Assembly: GCF_001618175.1 (NCBI RefSeq)
Contig: NZ_LPXN01000116.1
Span: 35,394-99,393 of the forward strand
Source of the DNA: Oceanibaculum pacificum
GTDB taxonomy: Bacteria; Pseudomonadota; Alphaproteobacteria; Oceanibaculales; Oceanibaculaceae
Direction: 5' to 3'
DNA length: 64,000 nucleotides
Positions 1 to 8,765 of the stretch are shown here, one piece after another. The notes under the pieces were generated by a model. It had not been told where the DNA came from, searched no databases, and was given only the letters and a program-made list of their open reading frames with translations. Made by a program: the position numbers and the translations under genes. Numbering within the stretch: the first letter of the stretch is position 1; each line of letters opens with the position of its first letter.

Positions 1-893
1 ACGACCACCATTACCTGATCGCGGATGGTGTCGACGGCCGGGCCCATTACATCGACATCGGCAGGGCGGACGCGACTGACCCATTGCCGGACGGCGCGAT
101 CGTCGCCATCGAGCCGATGCGGGCCGCGCCGAGAGACGTGGACAGGACTATCGCCGAGATCGCGGACGCGAACGATGGACGATACAGCGTGGACATCCAT
201 CTCCGGCACGACCCCACGGCGACGGTAACGTTCGCCGAGACGCATGTGCGGCGGCTCGAGGCGATGCGGCGGCGCGGCATGGGCGTCGAGCGGCAGCTGG
301 ACGGCACCTGGATGATCGCGCCCGATCATCTGGACCGGGCGGCGGCTTACGAACGAAGCCGGGCACAGGCGAGCCCGGTCATCGTCGAGATGCTGTCAGC
401 CGTGTCGCTCGACCGCCAGGTCGGCGCCGCCGGCGCGACGTGGCTTGACCGCGAGTTGCTCGCCGACACGCCGACGACCCTCCGGGACGCGGGCTTCGGC
501 CGCGAGGTGCGCCAGGCGCTCGACCGGCGCCGGCAGTGGTTGGTCGAGCAGGAGCTCGCCCGCCAGGAGCACGACCGGATCGTCTACCGCGCCAACATGT
601 TGGGCATCCTGCGCCGGCGCGAGCTGACACGGGTCGCGGATCAGCTCTCGGGTGAGCTTGGCCTGCAATACGCCGAGAGTGAACTCGGCCAGCGGATCGA
701 GGGTGTCTACCGCCGGCGGCTCGACCTCGCCAGCGGCCGGTTTGCGGTGATCGAGAAGGCGCGTGAGTTCACGCTGGTGCCCTGGCGGCCGGTGCTTGAG
801 CGCAACCTCGGGAAGCGGGTGTTCGGTGTGGCGCGCGGTGATGCGATCTCTTGGTCGCTGGGACGGAAGCGGAACGGACCGGGGCTATCGTAG
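1..893 (+). CDS. Conjugative relaxase, C-terminal part (DUF3363, VirD2-like), 5' end outside window
   Basis: The frame is open from base 3 to a TAG at 891-893, about 296 codons, with no credible start inside, so the gene begins left of the window. The protein matches the DUF3363 C-terminal region of VirD2-like relaxases of alphaproteobacterial integrative elements: a 'DGVDGRAHYIDIG' stretch near the left edge, a long charged helical part, and a basic end in 'GRKRNGPGLS'. Relaxases nick oriT and pilot the strand through the type IV channel. The catalytic N-terminal domain is not visible. In such elements the coupling-protein gene normally follows directly; here about 5.4 kb of immune cargo intervenes. 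The family call rests on sequence resemblance only. Confidence 0.8.
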   Translation, partial: DHHYLIADGVDGRAHYIDIGRADATDPLPDGAIVAIEPMRAAPRDVDRTIAEIADANDGRYSVDIHLRHDPTATVTFAETHVRRLEAMRRRGMGVERQLDGTWMIAPDHLDRAAAYERSRAQASPVIVEMLSAVSLDRQVGAAGATWLDRELLADTPTTLRDAGFGREVRQALDRRRQWLVEQELARQEHDRIVYRANMLGILRRRELTRVADQLSGELGLQYAESELGQRIEGVYRRRLDLASGRFAVIEKAREFTLVPWRPVLERNLGKRVFGVARGDAISWSLGRKRNGPGLS

Positions 894-999
894 GAACAGG
901 ATGTCGAATTCCCACACGCGCGGATTGCGTCAATGTACGATCGGTACCATGAGCCGACTCCTACAGCGCACCGCGCAGGCTTGCCGCTGTCTATTGTTT

Positions 1000-1965
1000 T
1001 CAAGCCAGCGAATGCTCGGGTGCAAAGGGAGCCCGATGATCAGTCAGGAACGTCCGCCGCAACTCCGGCAGCGCTTCGCGTGCTTCGGCCTCGCCCAGCC
1101 CGGCCAGTCGCTCAATCTGCCCGGTATTGTCCATGACGAACGTACCGATCGGGACCGTTGGGCTGTAACGCCAAACCTTACTGCCGTTGTGCGGATGCCC
1201 GGTGAGGATCTTCGCGGTGCCAAGCGCGGCATGGGACTGGCCCTGAAACATAAGGCTGATCACGTTCCGCCCCAGTATTCCCATGCCGGCAACACCGGGG
1301 TCGCATCCGAATATCCACGCTTCGTCAGAACAGCCAAGGCTGAGCACACGCAACTCGTCACCAGGCCAGCCGAGTATTCCCACGGCCTCGACAGCAGCGA
1401 GGCCGACCGGATTGTTAGCCCAAATGCCGCCATCGATCAGATGGCTGCCGGACGGCAGGCGATGAGCCGGAAAGAACACCGGCGCCGCAGCCGTCGCCAA
1501 CGCCACATCGACGACGCTGGCGCGATAGTCCATCTCCAGCCGGCGATGATGTGCGGTCTTGAATACGTAAACCGCCTGCTGGTCCCGGTGATATGCAGGG
1601 ATGACGAGACGCGTCTCGCTCTCTCCGAGCTTCCGGTCACCGAATATCTGTGCCAGTTCACTGCGCAGCGCATCGGCATCGTACTTCGGTCGAAAAGGCC
1701 AACGAGCGAGACGCAGGCAGCGCTTCAGCAGCCCCTCAGGCTGCCCGAACACGCTCGGACCGTTCTCACGGTAGAACCGGAGTATCTCGGAAGCTGGAAG
1801 GCCCATGCCCAGACCGAGCGCGATGATGCCGCCGGTCGAGGTACCGGCTATAAGGTCGAAATGATCGACAATGCGCTCCCCGGTCGCCTGCTCAATGGTG
1901 GCAAGGAACGCGGCAGGCAGGACACCCTTTATGCCGCCGCCGTCGATGGCAAGGACGCGCCTCAC
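1000..1965 (-). CDS. capV: CBASS effector, patatin-like phospholipase (CapV type)
   Basis: A 321-residue patatin-fold lipase. The oxyanion-hole glycine motif DGGGIKG is at residues 8-14, the nucleophile elbow GTSTGG at 41-46 (Ser43), and the catalytic aspartate motif DGG at 178-180. There is no signal peptide, which fits a cytosolic enzyme acting on the inner membrane. It is the last gene of a minus-strand operon after a CD-NTase (47-bp gap). In characterised CBASS systems a patatin effector is switched on by the cyclic nucleotide made by the neighbouring cyclase and degrades membrane phospholipid, killing the infected cell. The role here is inferred from that pairing; the length is typical of CapV. 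Confidence 0.88.
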   Translation of the reverse strand: MRRVLAIDGGGIKGVLPAAFLATIEQATGERIVDHFDLIAGTSTGGIIALGLGMGLPASEILRFYRENGPSVFGQPEGLLKRCLRLARWPFRPKYDADALRSELAQIFGDRKLGESETRLVIPAYHRDQQAVYVFKTAHHRRLEMDYRASVVDVALATAAAPVFFPAHRLPSGSHLIDGGIWANNPVGLAAVEAVGILGWPGDELRVLSLGCSDEAWIFGCDPGVAGMGILGRNVISLMFQGQSHAALGTAKILTGHPHNGSKVWRYSPTVPIGTFVMDNTGQIERLAGLGEAEAREALPELRRTFLTDHRAPFAPEHSLA

Positions 1966-2011
1966 GTTGCGCTTCCGATGTCGTGGCCGATTACTTCCAT
2001 GCCTTCGCCGC

Positions 2012-3550
2012 CTACTGGATGTTCACGATGAACTGCCCGCTGCGTGCCGCCAGCAGCCCGTCCTTGACGACAAAGCACTCGATGCTGTGACTGCCCCTAT
2101 AGAGTGTGCTCTCCCGCCGCGTCAGCTTGCCGGCGGTGATAACACCCTCGTCGAACCCGCCGCGCAAACCGTTGACCCGCTCCGCTTCCAGTCCGGTATT
2201 CACCACCTGCCAGTACACCTTGTATGGCCTGGGTACGTTTGTGTCGGCCTGGAATGTCAGAGAGGCATGTTTCGGCAGGGACCGGCCGTCGCTGCCAAAG
2301 TCCTCAGGACGAAAACCATTTCGTGCGACGGTGGCCCTCTCGATCTCCACATCGCCCTGCGTCGCCGGGTCCCATGGCGGACGCTGACGATGGGCCGGGT
2401 TCAGGACGATGCGTGCCCTTGCTCCTGCACCGGCAAGTACGCGTGCTAGCGCGTTGTTGCCGCCAGCCGGGCGTTTCGCCCTCGCTGCTTCCACCAACCG
2501 CTTGCCCAGATGCGTTTCCAGACCGGAAAGCGCCTGGTCGCGCGTCACTCCGGCCGCCGCAGCGGCGAAGTCTGCGCGGGCTTCTTCCAGCCACTCGAAA
2601 AACGCCGCCTGTCGCTCCGGATGTTCCTGCCACTTGTCGGCAAAGTTCTCGGCTGGGTCGGTCGGGTTGGCGATCCAGGCTACCCCCTGCCGGTACTCAA
2701 TATACTCTTCCATCCGATCGAGGATGCTGTAGAGCGCCTCCGCGATAGTCGGCTCCTGGTTATAGGCATGGGCCGCCAGCGTCGTGATGATGATCGAGAT
2801 CGGTTTTTCATCCGACCGCTCGACATACATCATGTCCCGGTGCCGCTTCAGAATCTGGACAGCCGATTGCAGGGGCGTGCGGACCTTGTACTCGGGAATA
2901 TCCTCGACGCTGGCACGGGCCTCCATTGCCAGCTTGAGGCGGCGCGCCTCGAAGACCACCTTCATGCGCGACCGGAACCACTCCCAGTATCCCTTCGGGT
3001 TGCTGTGCGGCCAGTCATCCGAAACCAGACGGTAGTTCGGATGGTCGCGGTCGGTTATCGCGATGGCGGTATCCGACCATTCGGTCGATAGTCCACGCTG
3101 TTCCAGCAGCAGACGCTTTCGCGCACCGTCGGGGACAGCCGGCAGCGTGTCGAGATGGAACTGGGCGCTGTCCGCATAGGGAAGCGTCCAGCACCGTCGC
3201 CCCTCTTCGGGATCGTCCATCCCGTGCGCGGCGGCATACGCCTTCAGCTCTCGACCTAGTGCTGCTTTGAGCTGCGCCTGCGTCACCCGCGCCTTCGATG
3301 CCGACAGCTCACACACCAGATCGACATCGTAGTCTTCTGCATCCGATACGGGCCTGATCGCGGTACCAAGCCGAAACGACCCCTGTATATAGACCTGGGG
3401 ATCGGCCTGACGCAGACTCGACGCCTCGCGATGCAGCCAGTCCCCGACCGACTTGTAGCTGCGCTCGGCAGCCTCGTATCGACTAGGGGGTATCTGAAGG
3501 GACTCCGCCAGATCTTCCAGCAGCTCTTCGATATGCTTCGGTACCCTCAT
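2012..3550 (-). CDS. CBASS nucleotidyltransferase (CD-NTase) with C-terminal AGS-C-like sensor domain
   Basis: A 512-residue cGAS/DncV-like nucleotidyltransferase. The GS motif is at residues 57-58, followed by the metal-binding pair D75 and D77 in 'DYDVDLV' and a third acidic residue D134 in 'FHLDTLP', so the active site looks intact. The last roughly 110 residues form a separate beta-rich domain containing 'VYWQVVNTG' and ending 'GQFIVNIQ', which fits the adenylyl/guanylyl-cyclase-associated sensor (AGS-C) found on some CD-NTases. The enzyme would make a cyclic oligonucleotide on phage infection to activate the patatin downstream. No Cap2/Cap3 ubiquitin-like genes or HORMA/TRIP13 genes are present, so this is the short type I layout. 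The nucleotide product cannot be predicted. Confidence 0.88.
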   Translation of the reverse strand: MRVPKHIEELLEDLAESLQIPPSRYEAAERSYKSVGDWLHREASSLRQADPQVYIQGSFRLGTAIRPVSDAEDYDVDLVCELSASKARVTQAQLKAALGRELKAYAAAHGMDDPEEGRRCWTLPYADSAQFHLDTLPAVPDGARKRLLLEQRGLSTEWSDTAIAITDRDHPNYRLVSDDWPHSNPKGYWEWFRSRMKVVFEARRLKLAMEARASVEDIPEYKVRTPLQSAVQILKRHRDMMYVERSDEKPISIIITTLAAHAYNQEPTIAEALYSILDRMEEYIEYRQGVAWIANPTDPAENFADKWQEHPERQAAFFEWLEEARADFAAAAAGVTRDQALSGLETHLGKRLVEAARAKRPAGGNNALARVLAGAGARARIVLNPAHRQRPPWDPATQGDVEIERATVARNGFRPEDFGSDGRSLPKHASLTFQADTNVPRPYKVYWQVVNTGLEAERVNGLRGGFDEGVITAGKLTRRESTLYRGSHSIECFVVKDGLLAARSGQFIVNIQ

Positions 3551-3567
3551 CGGCGGAGCCCTTTCCG

Positions 3568-3801
3568 TCAGCCCTTCGGGGGATACGGGTCGCGCCCGTG
3601 GCTGTCACTGTCGGCAATACGGCCATCCTGATTGTGGATGCGGAATTCCGTCCCCTGGTTGCGGCTGATCTCACGACCGCGATCGATCGCCTCGCGCTTC
3701 GTCTCGTGATGGCTGCTTGCGCGGCTGGCGCCGCCGCGCTTCACGTCCCAGCCCCCATCGGGGTTCGGGACGACATGGTGGGTCTTAGGTCCTCGGCTCA
3801 T
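3568..3801 (-). CDS. Small DUF2188-like protein heading the CBASS operon
   Basis: A 77-residue basic protein, 'MSRGPKTHHVVPNPDGGWDVKR...', with the short beta-hairpin pattern (a V-P-N-x-D-G-G-W-x-V-K core, then a T-K-x-E-A-I helix) of DUF2188. An upstream in-frame ATG at 3816 would add five residues, but the ATG at 3801 has an AAAGG seven bases ahead, so I prefer it. It ends 17 bp before the CD-NTase start and is co-directional, so the three genes are probably one transcript. Its function is unknown; in this position it could be a CBASS accessory or simply a passenger. It has no enzymatic motif and no membrane segment. Confidence 0.65.
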   Translation of the reverse strand: MSRGPKTHHVVPNPDGGWDVKRGGASRASSHHETKREAIDRGREISRNQGTEFRIHNQDGRIADSDSHGRDPYPPKG

Positions 3802-3851
3802 AGCCTTGCCTTTCATCGCTGAATGGTTGCTGCGCCCACAGGCGCATAGAA

Positions 3852-3923
3852 AGTTCGCTACTCTGAACTATATGGGGCATTGCTATCCGGAAGTCAAGGC
3901 TGTAAAATAAGTCTACTCCGAAC
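3852..3923. promoter_or_regulatory. Operator candidates between the CBASS operon and capH/capP
   Basis: A perfect 5-bp dyad AGTTC-N8-GAACT lies at 3852-3869. Its right part CTACTCTGAAC (3858-3868) recurs with one change as CTACTCCGAAC at 3913-3923, 55 bp away. The first copy is upstream of the -35 box and the second covers the likely start site of the rightward promoter. This is a plausible binding arrangement for the HTH repressor encoded next door, and could control both divergent operons. Confidence 0.5.
3880..3908 (+). promoter_or_regulatory. Promoter of the capH-capP operon
   Basis: A good sigma-70-like promoter is visible: TTGCTA at 3880-3885, a 17-base spacer, and TAAAAT at 3903-3908. 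The likely start site near 3915 falls within the second operator-like repeat. It drives the HTH and metallopeptidase genes. Confidence 0.6.
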
Positions 3924-3959
3924 AACGCGTTAATCATCTAGATGGAGGAGCCGTACCCC

Positions 3960-4283
3960 GTGCCGACGCCCCTGGGAGAGAGGATTCGCCGCCTGCGAAC
4001 GCAGAAGGGCTATACCCTGGACCAGCTCGCCGAGCTGGCCGATTCCAGCAAGAGCTACATTTGGGAGCTGGAGAACAAGAACCCGCCGCGACCGTCGGCG
4101 GAAAAGCTGGCGAAGATCGCGGAACAGCTCGACACAACCATTGAGTATCTTCTCGAAGGCGATGAGAAGATCACCGAGGATGACGCCGCCGACGCCAGCT
4201 TCTACCGCCAGTATCGGAAGATGGATTCGGCCACAAAGGCCAAGATCCGGCAGATGGTCAAGCTGTGGGGCGACGAAAAATGA
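3960..4283 (+). CDS. capH: XRE-family HTH repressor, probable CBASS regulator CapH
   Basis: A helix-turn-helix protein of about 107 residues: 'LGERIRRLRTQKGYTLDQLAELADSSKSYIWELEN' is a textbook XRE fold, followed by an acidic linker and a C-terminal helix. An ATG at 3942 is in frame but has no ribosome site; a GGAGG at 3944-3949 sits about 10 bases before the GTG at 3960, so GTG is preferred. Its stop overlaps the next start (ATGA at 4280-4283). An HTH repressor paired with an ImmA-like protease beside CBASS matches the CapH/CapP pair, in which CapP cleaves CapH in response to DNA damage and releases CBASS expression. The assignment is by layout and motif. Confidence 0.8.
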   Translation: MPTPLGERIRRLRTQKGYTLDQLAELADSSKSYIWELENKNPPRPSAEKLAKIAEQLDTTIEYLLEGDEKITEDDAADASFYRQYRKMDSATKAKIRQMVKLWGDEK

Positions 4284-5203
4284 CCGAACGGCTGTCGCCG
4301 CAGCGCTGGGCAAACACACTCACCACCCTGCTCAACAGCGCCTTTGGCGATGGCCCCGATCGCTTCCCCGTCAACGTCGGGCAACTCGCCAAGGACTACT
4401 CCCACCAGCGCTTTCCCGACGACCCCGTAACCCTGGTGCAGGGCGATGCCCTGTCCAACTTCGACGGCGCCCTCTATCGCGCCCCCGCCCACAAGAAGGG
4501 CTGGGGCATCATCTACAACAATGCCGTCCGCTCACCTGGCCGCATCAACTTCACCCTGGCCCACGAGTTCGGCCACTACCTCCTTCACCGGCAGGATCAC
4601 CCTGACGGTATCGAATGCAGCCAGCAGGACATGCTTCGGTGGGACAGCGACTACGCCCGGATGGAGCAGCAGGCCAACGAGTTCGCCGCGACCCTTCTAA
4701 TGCCCCTCGACGACTTTCGCCGGCAGTTGGAGCCTCGGGCCAAGCCAAGCCTCGACGATATCGGCAGCTGTGCCGATCGCTACCGCGTGTCGCTCATCGC
4801 CGCCACGTTGCGCTGGCTCCAGTACACGGAGCGGCGTTCGGTCCTCGTTCTGTCGCGGGAAGGCTTCATCCTGTGGGCCCGGTCAAGTCCGCGTGCCCTC
4901 AAGACTGGCGTCTTCTTCCGCACCGCGAACCGGCCGCCGGTGCCTGTTCCCGCTACTTCGCTACCCATGCAGCCCGACTATCTGGATAGCAGCAAGGGCA
5001 CCGTCGAGCACGACGCCGGAGTCTGGTTTGCCGAGCCCTGCCAGGAGATCGCCCTGCTGTCCGACCACTACGACTTCGCCATCTCGCTCATCCATCTTGA
5101 CGACGCCGCGCCACGCTATTCGTCGCCGGAAGCCCCGGAGGATGAAGAGAACACCTACGATCGCATGATTAACCGCACTCCAGGGTCATCCTGGTTCGGC
5201 TGA
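4280..5203 (+). CDS. capP: ImmA/IrrE-type zinc metallopeptidase, probable CapP
   Basis: A 307-residue protein with the zinc-peptidase motif HEFGH at residues 95-99 and a downstream glutamate in 'QANEFAATLLMP' (E134), the third-ligand position of the COG2856 family. The C-terminal half has no motif I can name; in known CapP proteins this half is a GAF-like sensor domain. The start is the ATG at 4280 that overlaps the HTH gene's stop; an upstream start would run into that gene. The family cleaves its partner HTH repressor. Divergent placement next to the DUF2188-CD-NTase-patatin operon supports control of CBASS by proteolysis. Confidence 0.82.
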   Translation: MTERLSPQRWANTLTTLLNSAFGDGPDRFPVNVGQLAKDYSHQRFPDDPVTLVQGDALSNFDGALYRAPAHKKGWGIIYNNAVRSPGRINFTLAHEFGHYLLHRQDHPDGIECSQQDMLRWDSDYARMEQQANEFAATLLMPLDDFRRQLEPRAKPSLDDIGSCADRYRVSLIAATLRWLQYTERRSVLVLSREGFILWARSSPRALKTGVFFRTANRPPVPVPATSLPMQPDYLDSSKGTVEHDAGVWFAEPCQEIALLSDHYDFAISLIHLDDAAPRYSSPEAPEDEENTYDRMINRTPGSSWFG

Positions 5204-5395
5204 CGTCAAGCCTGCGGTGCGTACCGCCGCCGCTCGGGTGTCAGCCTTCGTCTGCGATGCGGCGGCGCTCCCGACCGAGACCTTTGGGGAAGGGACCAAC
5301 TGGTGTCTGCTTCGGGTGAGTTTGCCGCTCGCAGCGTGACAAAGGGGCTGACTCCGCACCTTCCTCGGTGATCGAAATAGCACCGCGCTGAACAC

Positions 5396-6007
5396 CTATT
5401 TGCTGCCCTGTATCGCTTCGTCAGCGATTGCTTCTTGGGAGCGCTTCTGAAGGGCAGGGTCGGCGAGGATCAGGCGCCCTACAGGATGTGGCCTCGTCGC
5501 ACTGACGGGCGTCGGCTGAAATTCCAGATACGGTTCGGCTCGCGCGTAGAACACTCCTGTGTCACCCCATAGCCATTCGCGCTGGCCACGTTCATCGGGC
5601 TCCCCGTACCTTGCGATGATCTCTTTGCCAAGATCGACATCATTGTCGGTCTCGAAAACGTTGGCCGCAACTTGATACAGGCGTGGACCATCCGGCGTCG
5701 GCGTGAAGAACGCCTCGACCCGAGCATCACCTCGAACAAGCCTGATCTTGTTCACGCCGGTGTAGGTATTGCCGTTAATCCGCTGGCCACGCCGTTGCGC
5801 GACCGCCTGCTTGAAGGACGGAGCAGGGTCGCGCCTGACAATGTCGAAACCATTTTCCTCGCCAGCGGCTTCGGCCTCCGAAGCACTCATTCCGAGCCTG
5901 AGCCCCATTACTTCGAAACTACTGGGATCGGCAGCCCAGGCACGCGGCATCGTTGTCGTGACTGCGATTGCGAGGGTAAGACCGAGAAGGGCGGAATGCT
6001 TCCTCAT
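5396..6007 (-). CDS. Exported protein of unknown function
   Basis: A 203-residue protein with a clear Sec signal peptide (basic start 'MRKHS', hydrophobic core, cleavage expected after 'PRAWA'). The mature part, beginning 'ADPSSFEVMGLRLGMSASE', has the 'G-x-x-L-G-M-s-x-x-e' opening often seen in small periplasmic proteins that occur as repeats in Proteobacteria, but I cannot name a family. It has no cysteine pair and no membrane helix. It lies between capP and the coupling-protein gene and points away from both, so it is probably its own unit and a cargo gene. No role is assigned. Confidence 0.6.
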   Translation of the reverse strand: MRKHSALLGLTLAIAVTTTMPRAWAADPSSFEVMGLRLGMSASEAEAAGEENGFDIVRRDPAPSFKQAVAQRRGQRINGNTYTGVNKIRLVRGDARVEAFFTPTPDGPRLYQVAANVFETDNDVDLGKEIIARYGEPDERGQREWLWGDTGVFYARAEPYLEFQPTPVSATRPHPVGRLILADPALQKRSQEAIADEAIQGSK

Positions 6008-6198
6008 TGCCAGCTCCGTCGATGTAATCCTGTCTCCCGAGCCCCCTTCGGCGGCGGTCGCCCACCATCCCCCATTATGACCTTTGTCGGTGTGATGACT
6101 TTACCCCGTCGTGGACTCCAGTTCCACGCTCCGCTCAGCGATCTACGCTCTCATAGCCTCTACTTGGCAAGCGCAGAAGAGGGCGTAGACCAGCGTAA

Positions 6199-6238
6199 AT
6201 AAAGGCGATTTCCGATTCCGTCGTCCTGATGAATCCCT
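6199..6238. repeat. Dispersed 40-bp element, copy A
   Basis: This 40-bp stretch matches 30022-30061 at 31 of 40 positions with no gap. It opens with an identical 13-base block (ATAAAGGCGATTT) and closes with an identical GAATCCCT. It contains a GATTC-N12-GAATC dyad (6214-6218 and 6231-6235). It lies 50 bp upstream of the coupling-protein gene and marks the right edge of the CBASS cargo. Confidence 0.6.
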
Positions 6239-6287
6239 TGGGGCGTGACGCGACGCGCATGTCGCATCGACGTGTGGACCCAAGGGC

Positions 6288-8336
6288 ATGACACCGACCA
6301 AGCTCCTCATCGGCCAGGCTCTCATCGTCTTCGCCATCGTCATCGGCGGGGTGTGGGCGACGACGCAGTGGACCGCGGCGATGCTGGGCTACCAGCCGCG
6401 GCTCGGTGCTCCCTGGTTCGAGCTCCTGCAGTGGCCGGTCTACTACCCCTGGCGCCTGTTCGAGTGGTGGTACGCCTACGAGCCCTACGCGCCGGACCTG
6501 TTCCGGCGCGCCGGAATGCTGGCCGGCGCCAGCGGTCTGCTCGGCACCGTGGTCGCCGTCGTCGGCTCCCTGTGGCGGGCGCGGCAAGGCCGGTTCGTTA
6601 CCACCTACGGCTCCTCACGCTGGGCGACCCGCAGGGAGGCGGAGCGGGCCGGACTGTTCGAGCCGCGCGGCGTGTTCCTCGGCCGGTTGGGGCGCGATTA
6701 TCTGCGCCACGACGGGCCGGAGCACGTCATGGCCTTCGCGCCGACGCGCTCGGGCAAAGGCGTGGGGCTCGTGATCCCGACGCTGCTGTCCTGGACCGGC
6801 TCGGCCGTTATCCACGACATCAAGGGCGAGAACTGGCAGCTCACGGCCGGCTGGCGGTCGCGGTTCTCGCACTGCCTGCTGTTCAACCCGACCGACCCGC
6901 GCTCGGCCCGCTACAACCCGCTTCTCGAGGTCCGCAAGGGGCCGCACGAGGTCCGCGACGTCCAGAACATCGCCGACATCCTGGTCGACCCGGAGGGCAT
7001 GCTGGAACGCCGGAACCACTGGGAGAAGACCAGCCACACCCTGCTGGTCGGCGCCATCCTGCATGTCCTCTATGCCGAGGAGGAGAAGACGCTGGCCCGC
7101 GTCGCGAGCTTCCTCTCCGACCCGCGCCGGTCGTTCGAGCACACGCTCCGGGCCATGATGGCGACCAACCACCTCGGCACGCCGCGGGACCCGGTGGTAC
7201 ATCCGGTGGTCGCCCAGGCGGCGCGCGAGGCGCTCAACAAGTCGGAGAACGAGCGCTCCGGCGTGCTGTCGACCGCTATGAGCTTCCTCGGGCTTTACCG
7301 GGACCCGACCGTGGCGGCCACCACCGCCGCCTGCGACTGGCGCATCGCCGATTTGGTCGACGCCGAGCGGCCTGTCTCGCTCTACCTCGTCATCCCGCCG
7401 TCCGACATCTCGCGGACCAAGCCGCTTGTGCGCCTGGTCCTGAACCAGATCGGCCGGCGGTTGACCGAGCGCCTGGAAGGCAGCCCGGACAAGGGGCGCC
7501 GCCATCAGCTCCTGATGATGCTGGACGAGTTTCCGGCGCTGGGCCGCCTCGACTTCTTCGAGACGGCGCTCGCCTTCATGGCGGGTTACGGCATCCGCGC
7601 CTACCTGATCGCGCAGTCCCTGAACCAGATCTCCAAGGCCTATGGCGAGAACAACGCGATCCTCGACAACTGCCATGTCCGGATTGCCTTCTCGTCCAAC
7701 GACGAGCGGACGGCGAAGCGCATCTCCGACGCGCTCGGCACCGCGACCGAGCTGCGCGCCCAGCGCAACTACGCCGGCCATCGCCTCGCGCCCTGGCTCA
7801 GCCACGTCATGGTGTCGCGCCAGGAGACGGCGCGGCCGCTGCTGACGCCGGGCGAGGTGATGCAGCTCCCGGCCTCCGATGAGCTGGTGCTCGTCTCGGG
7901 CCTGCCGCCGCTCCGCGCCAAGAAGCTCCGCTACTACGAGGACCGCAACTTCACCGCGCGGATTGCGGACGCGCCCGCACTGTCGGACGACGGCTACCGC
8001 GACCGCCCGGTACCCCGACGAGACGACTGGACGGGCCAGGTCCGCGGTACCGACGCACGTCTCGCTGCCGCGGCGGACCGCGAGCTCGGCCTCGCCGACG
8101 CGGACGACGAGGGCGGCCTGCAGCACCAGCGCCATCCCGGCATGCCCGAGCCCGAGGTGTCGAAGCCCGTCGAGCCCGCGCGGCAGAGCGACCTCGATCT
8201 TCTGGACGACGAGGCCGACGCGCCCGCCCAGACCAAGACCATGGACCGTGCCCGGCGGCTCTCGGCGGTTGCCCGCGCCTACGGCATCGACGGCGATCCG
8301 GGCCGGCGCGACGACGACCTGCTGCCGGGATTCTAA
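6288..8336 (+). CDS. traG: Type IV coupling protein (VirD4/TraG family)
   Basis: A 682-residue membrane-anchored ATPase. Two transmembrane segments lie near residues 6-27 and 76-97, the Walker A motif 'TRSGKGVG' is at about 153-160, and Walker B 'LLMMLDEFP' is near 410. It links the relaxase-DNA complex to the mating pore and powers DNA transfer. The C-terminal tail is acidic and variable. The start follows a 280-bp non-coding stretch, and the gene heads the transfer operon: an RHH gene follows after 9 bp, then trbB. Length and motif order are normal for the family, with no sign of damage. Confidence 0.93.
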   Translation: MTPTKLLIGQALIVFAIVIGGVWATTQWTAAMLGYQPRLGAPWFELLQWPVYYPWRLFEWWYAYEPYAPDLFRRAGMLAGASGLLGTVVAVVGSLWRARQGRFVTTYGSSRWATRREAERAGLFEPRGVFLGRLGRDYLRHDGPEHVMAFAPTRSGKGVGLVIPTLLSWTGSAVIHDIKGENWQLTAGWRSRFSHCLLFNPTDPRSARYNPLLEVRKGPHEVRDVQNIADILVDPEGMLERRNHWEKTSHTLLVGAILHVLYAEEEKTLARVASFLSDPRRSFEHTLRAMMATNHLGTPRDPVVHPVVAQAAREALNKSENERSGVLSTAMSFLGLYRDPTVAATTAACDWRIADLVDAERPVSLYLVIPPSDISRTKPLVRLVLNQIGRRLTERLEGSPDKGRRHQLLMMLDEFPALGRLDFFETALAFMAGYGIRAYLIAQSLNQISKAYGENNAILDNCHVRIAFSSNDERTAKRISDALGTATELRAQRNYAGHRLAPWLSHVMVSRQETARPLLTPGEVMQLPASDELVLVSGLPPLRAKKLRYYEDRNFTARIADAPALSDDGYRDRPVPRRDDWTGQVRGTDARLAAAADRELGLADADDEGGLQHQRHPGMPEPEVSKPVEPARQSDLDLLDDEADAPAQTKTMDRARRLSAVARAYGIDGDPGRRDDDLLPGF

Positions 8337-8345
8337 GGGGATGCC

Positions 8346-8765
8346 ATGAAGCCGCGCCATCACCTCTATCTCGACGATGAGCTGACGGAGCAGCTCGAAG
8401 CGCTCGCAGCCAAGCCCGGCTCGTCCAAGTCGGCGATCGTCTCGGACGCGTTGCGCAGCTTCCTCGCGCGGCGCGGCGCCAACGAGCTCGACGACCGCCT
8501 CAGGGTCCGGCTCGACCGGGTCAGCCGGCAGCTCAACCGCATCGAGCGCGACCAGCAAATCCTGCTGGAGAGCCTGGCCCTCTTCGTCCGCTACTACCTC
8601 ACCGTGACCGCGCCGCTCCCGGAGGCGGATCAGGAGGCGGCCCGCGCGCTCGGCCAGGAGCGCTTCCAGGCCTTCATCGAGCAGGTCGGCCGCCGCATCG
8701 CTGGCGGCCGGACGCTGGCGGGCGAGGTGCTTGCGCAGACGTCCCAAGAGGAGGCCGAGCCATGA
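8346..8765 (+). CDS. CopG-like ribbon-helix-helix protein of the trb operon
   Basis: A 139-residue protein. The first 45 residues ('MKPRHHLYLDDELTEQLEAL...SKSAIVSDALRSFLARRG') form a ribbon-helix-helix DNA-binding domain. The rest is predicted helical, with 'LDRVSRQLNRIERDQQILLESLALF' probably a coiled coil. It sits between the coupling protein and trbB, overlapping trbB by four bases (ATGA), the usual place for a CopG-type gene in this class of element. It probably autoregulates the transfer operon or helps bind the transfer origin; neither is shown here. Confidence 0.8.
   Translation: MKPRHHLYLDDELTEQLEALAAKPGSSKSAIVSDALRSFLARRGANELDDRLRVRLDRVSRQLNRIERDQQILLESLALFVRYYLTVTAPLPEADQEAARALGQERFQAFIEQVGRRIAGGRTLAGEVLAQTSQEEAEP

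Noticed and set aside
763..2031. 422-codon plus-strand frame opposite the patatin gene
   Set aside because: Its sequence is low in protein-like pattern and exactly antisense to a gene with intact catalytic motifs.
6245..8747. Long frames on both strands across the coupling-protein gene (545 and 710 codons)
   Set aside because: They are Arg/Ala/Gly-rich shadows caused by high GC at third positions; the coupling protein explains the region.
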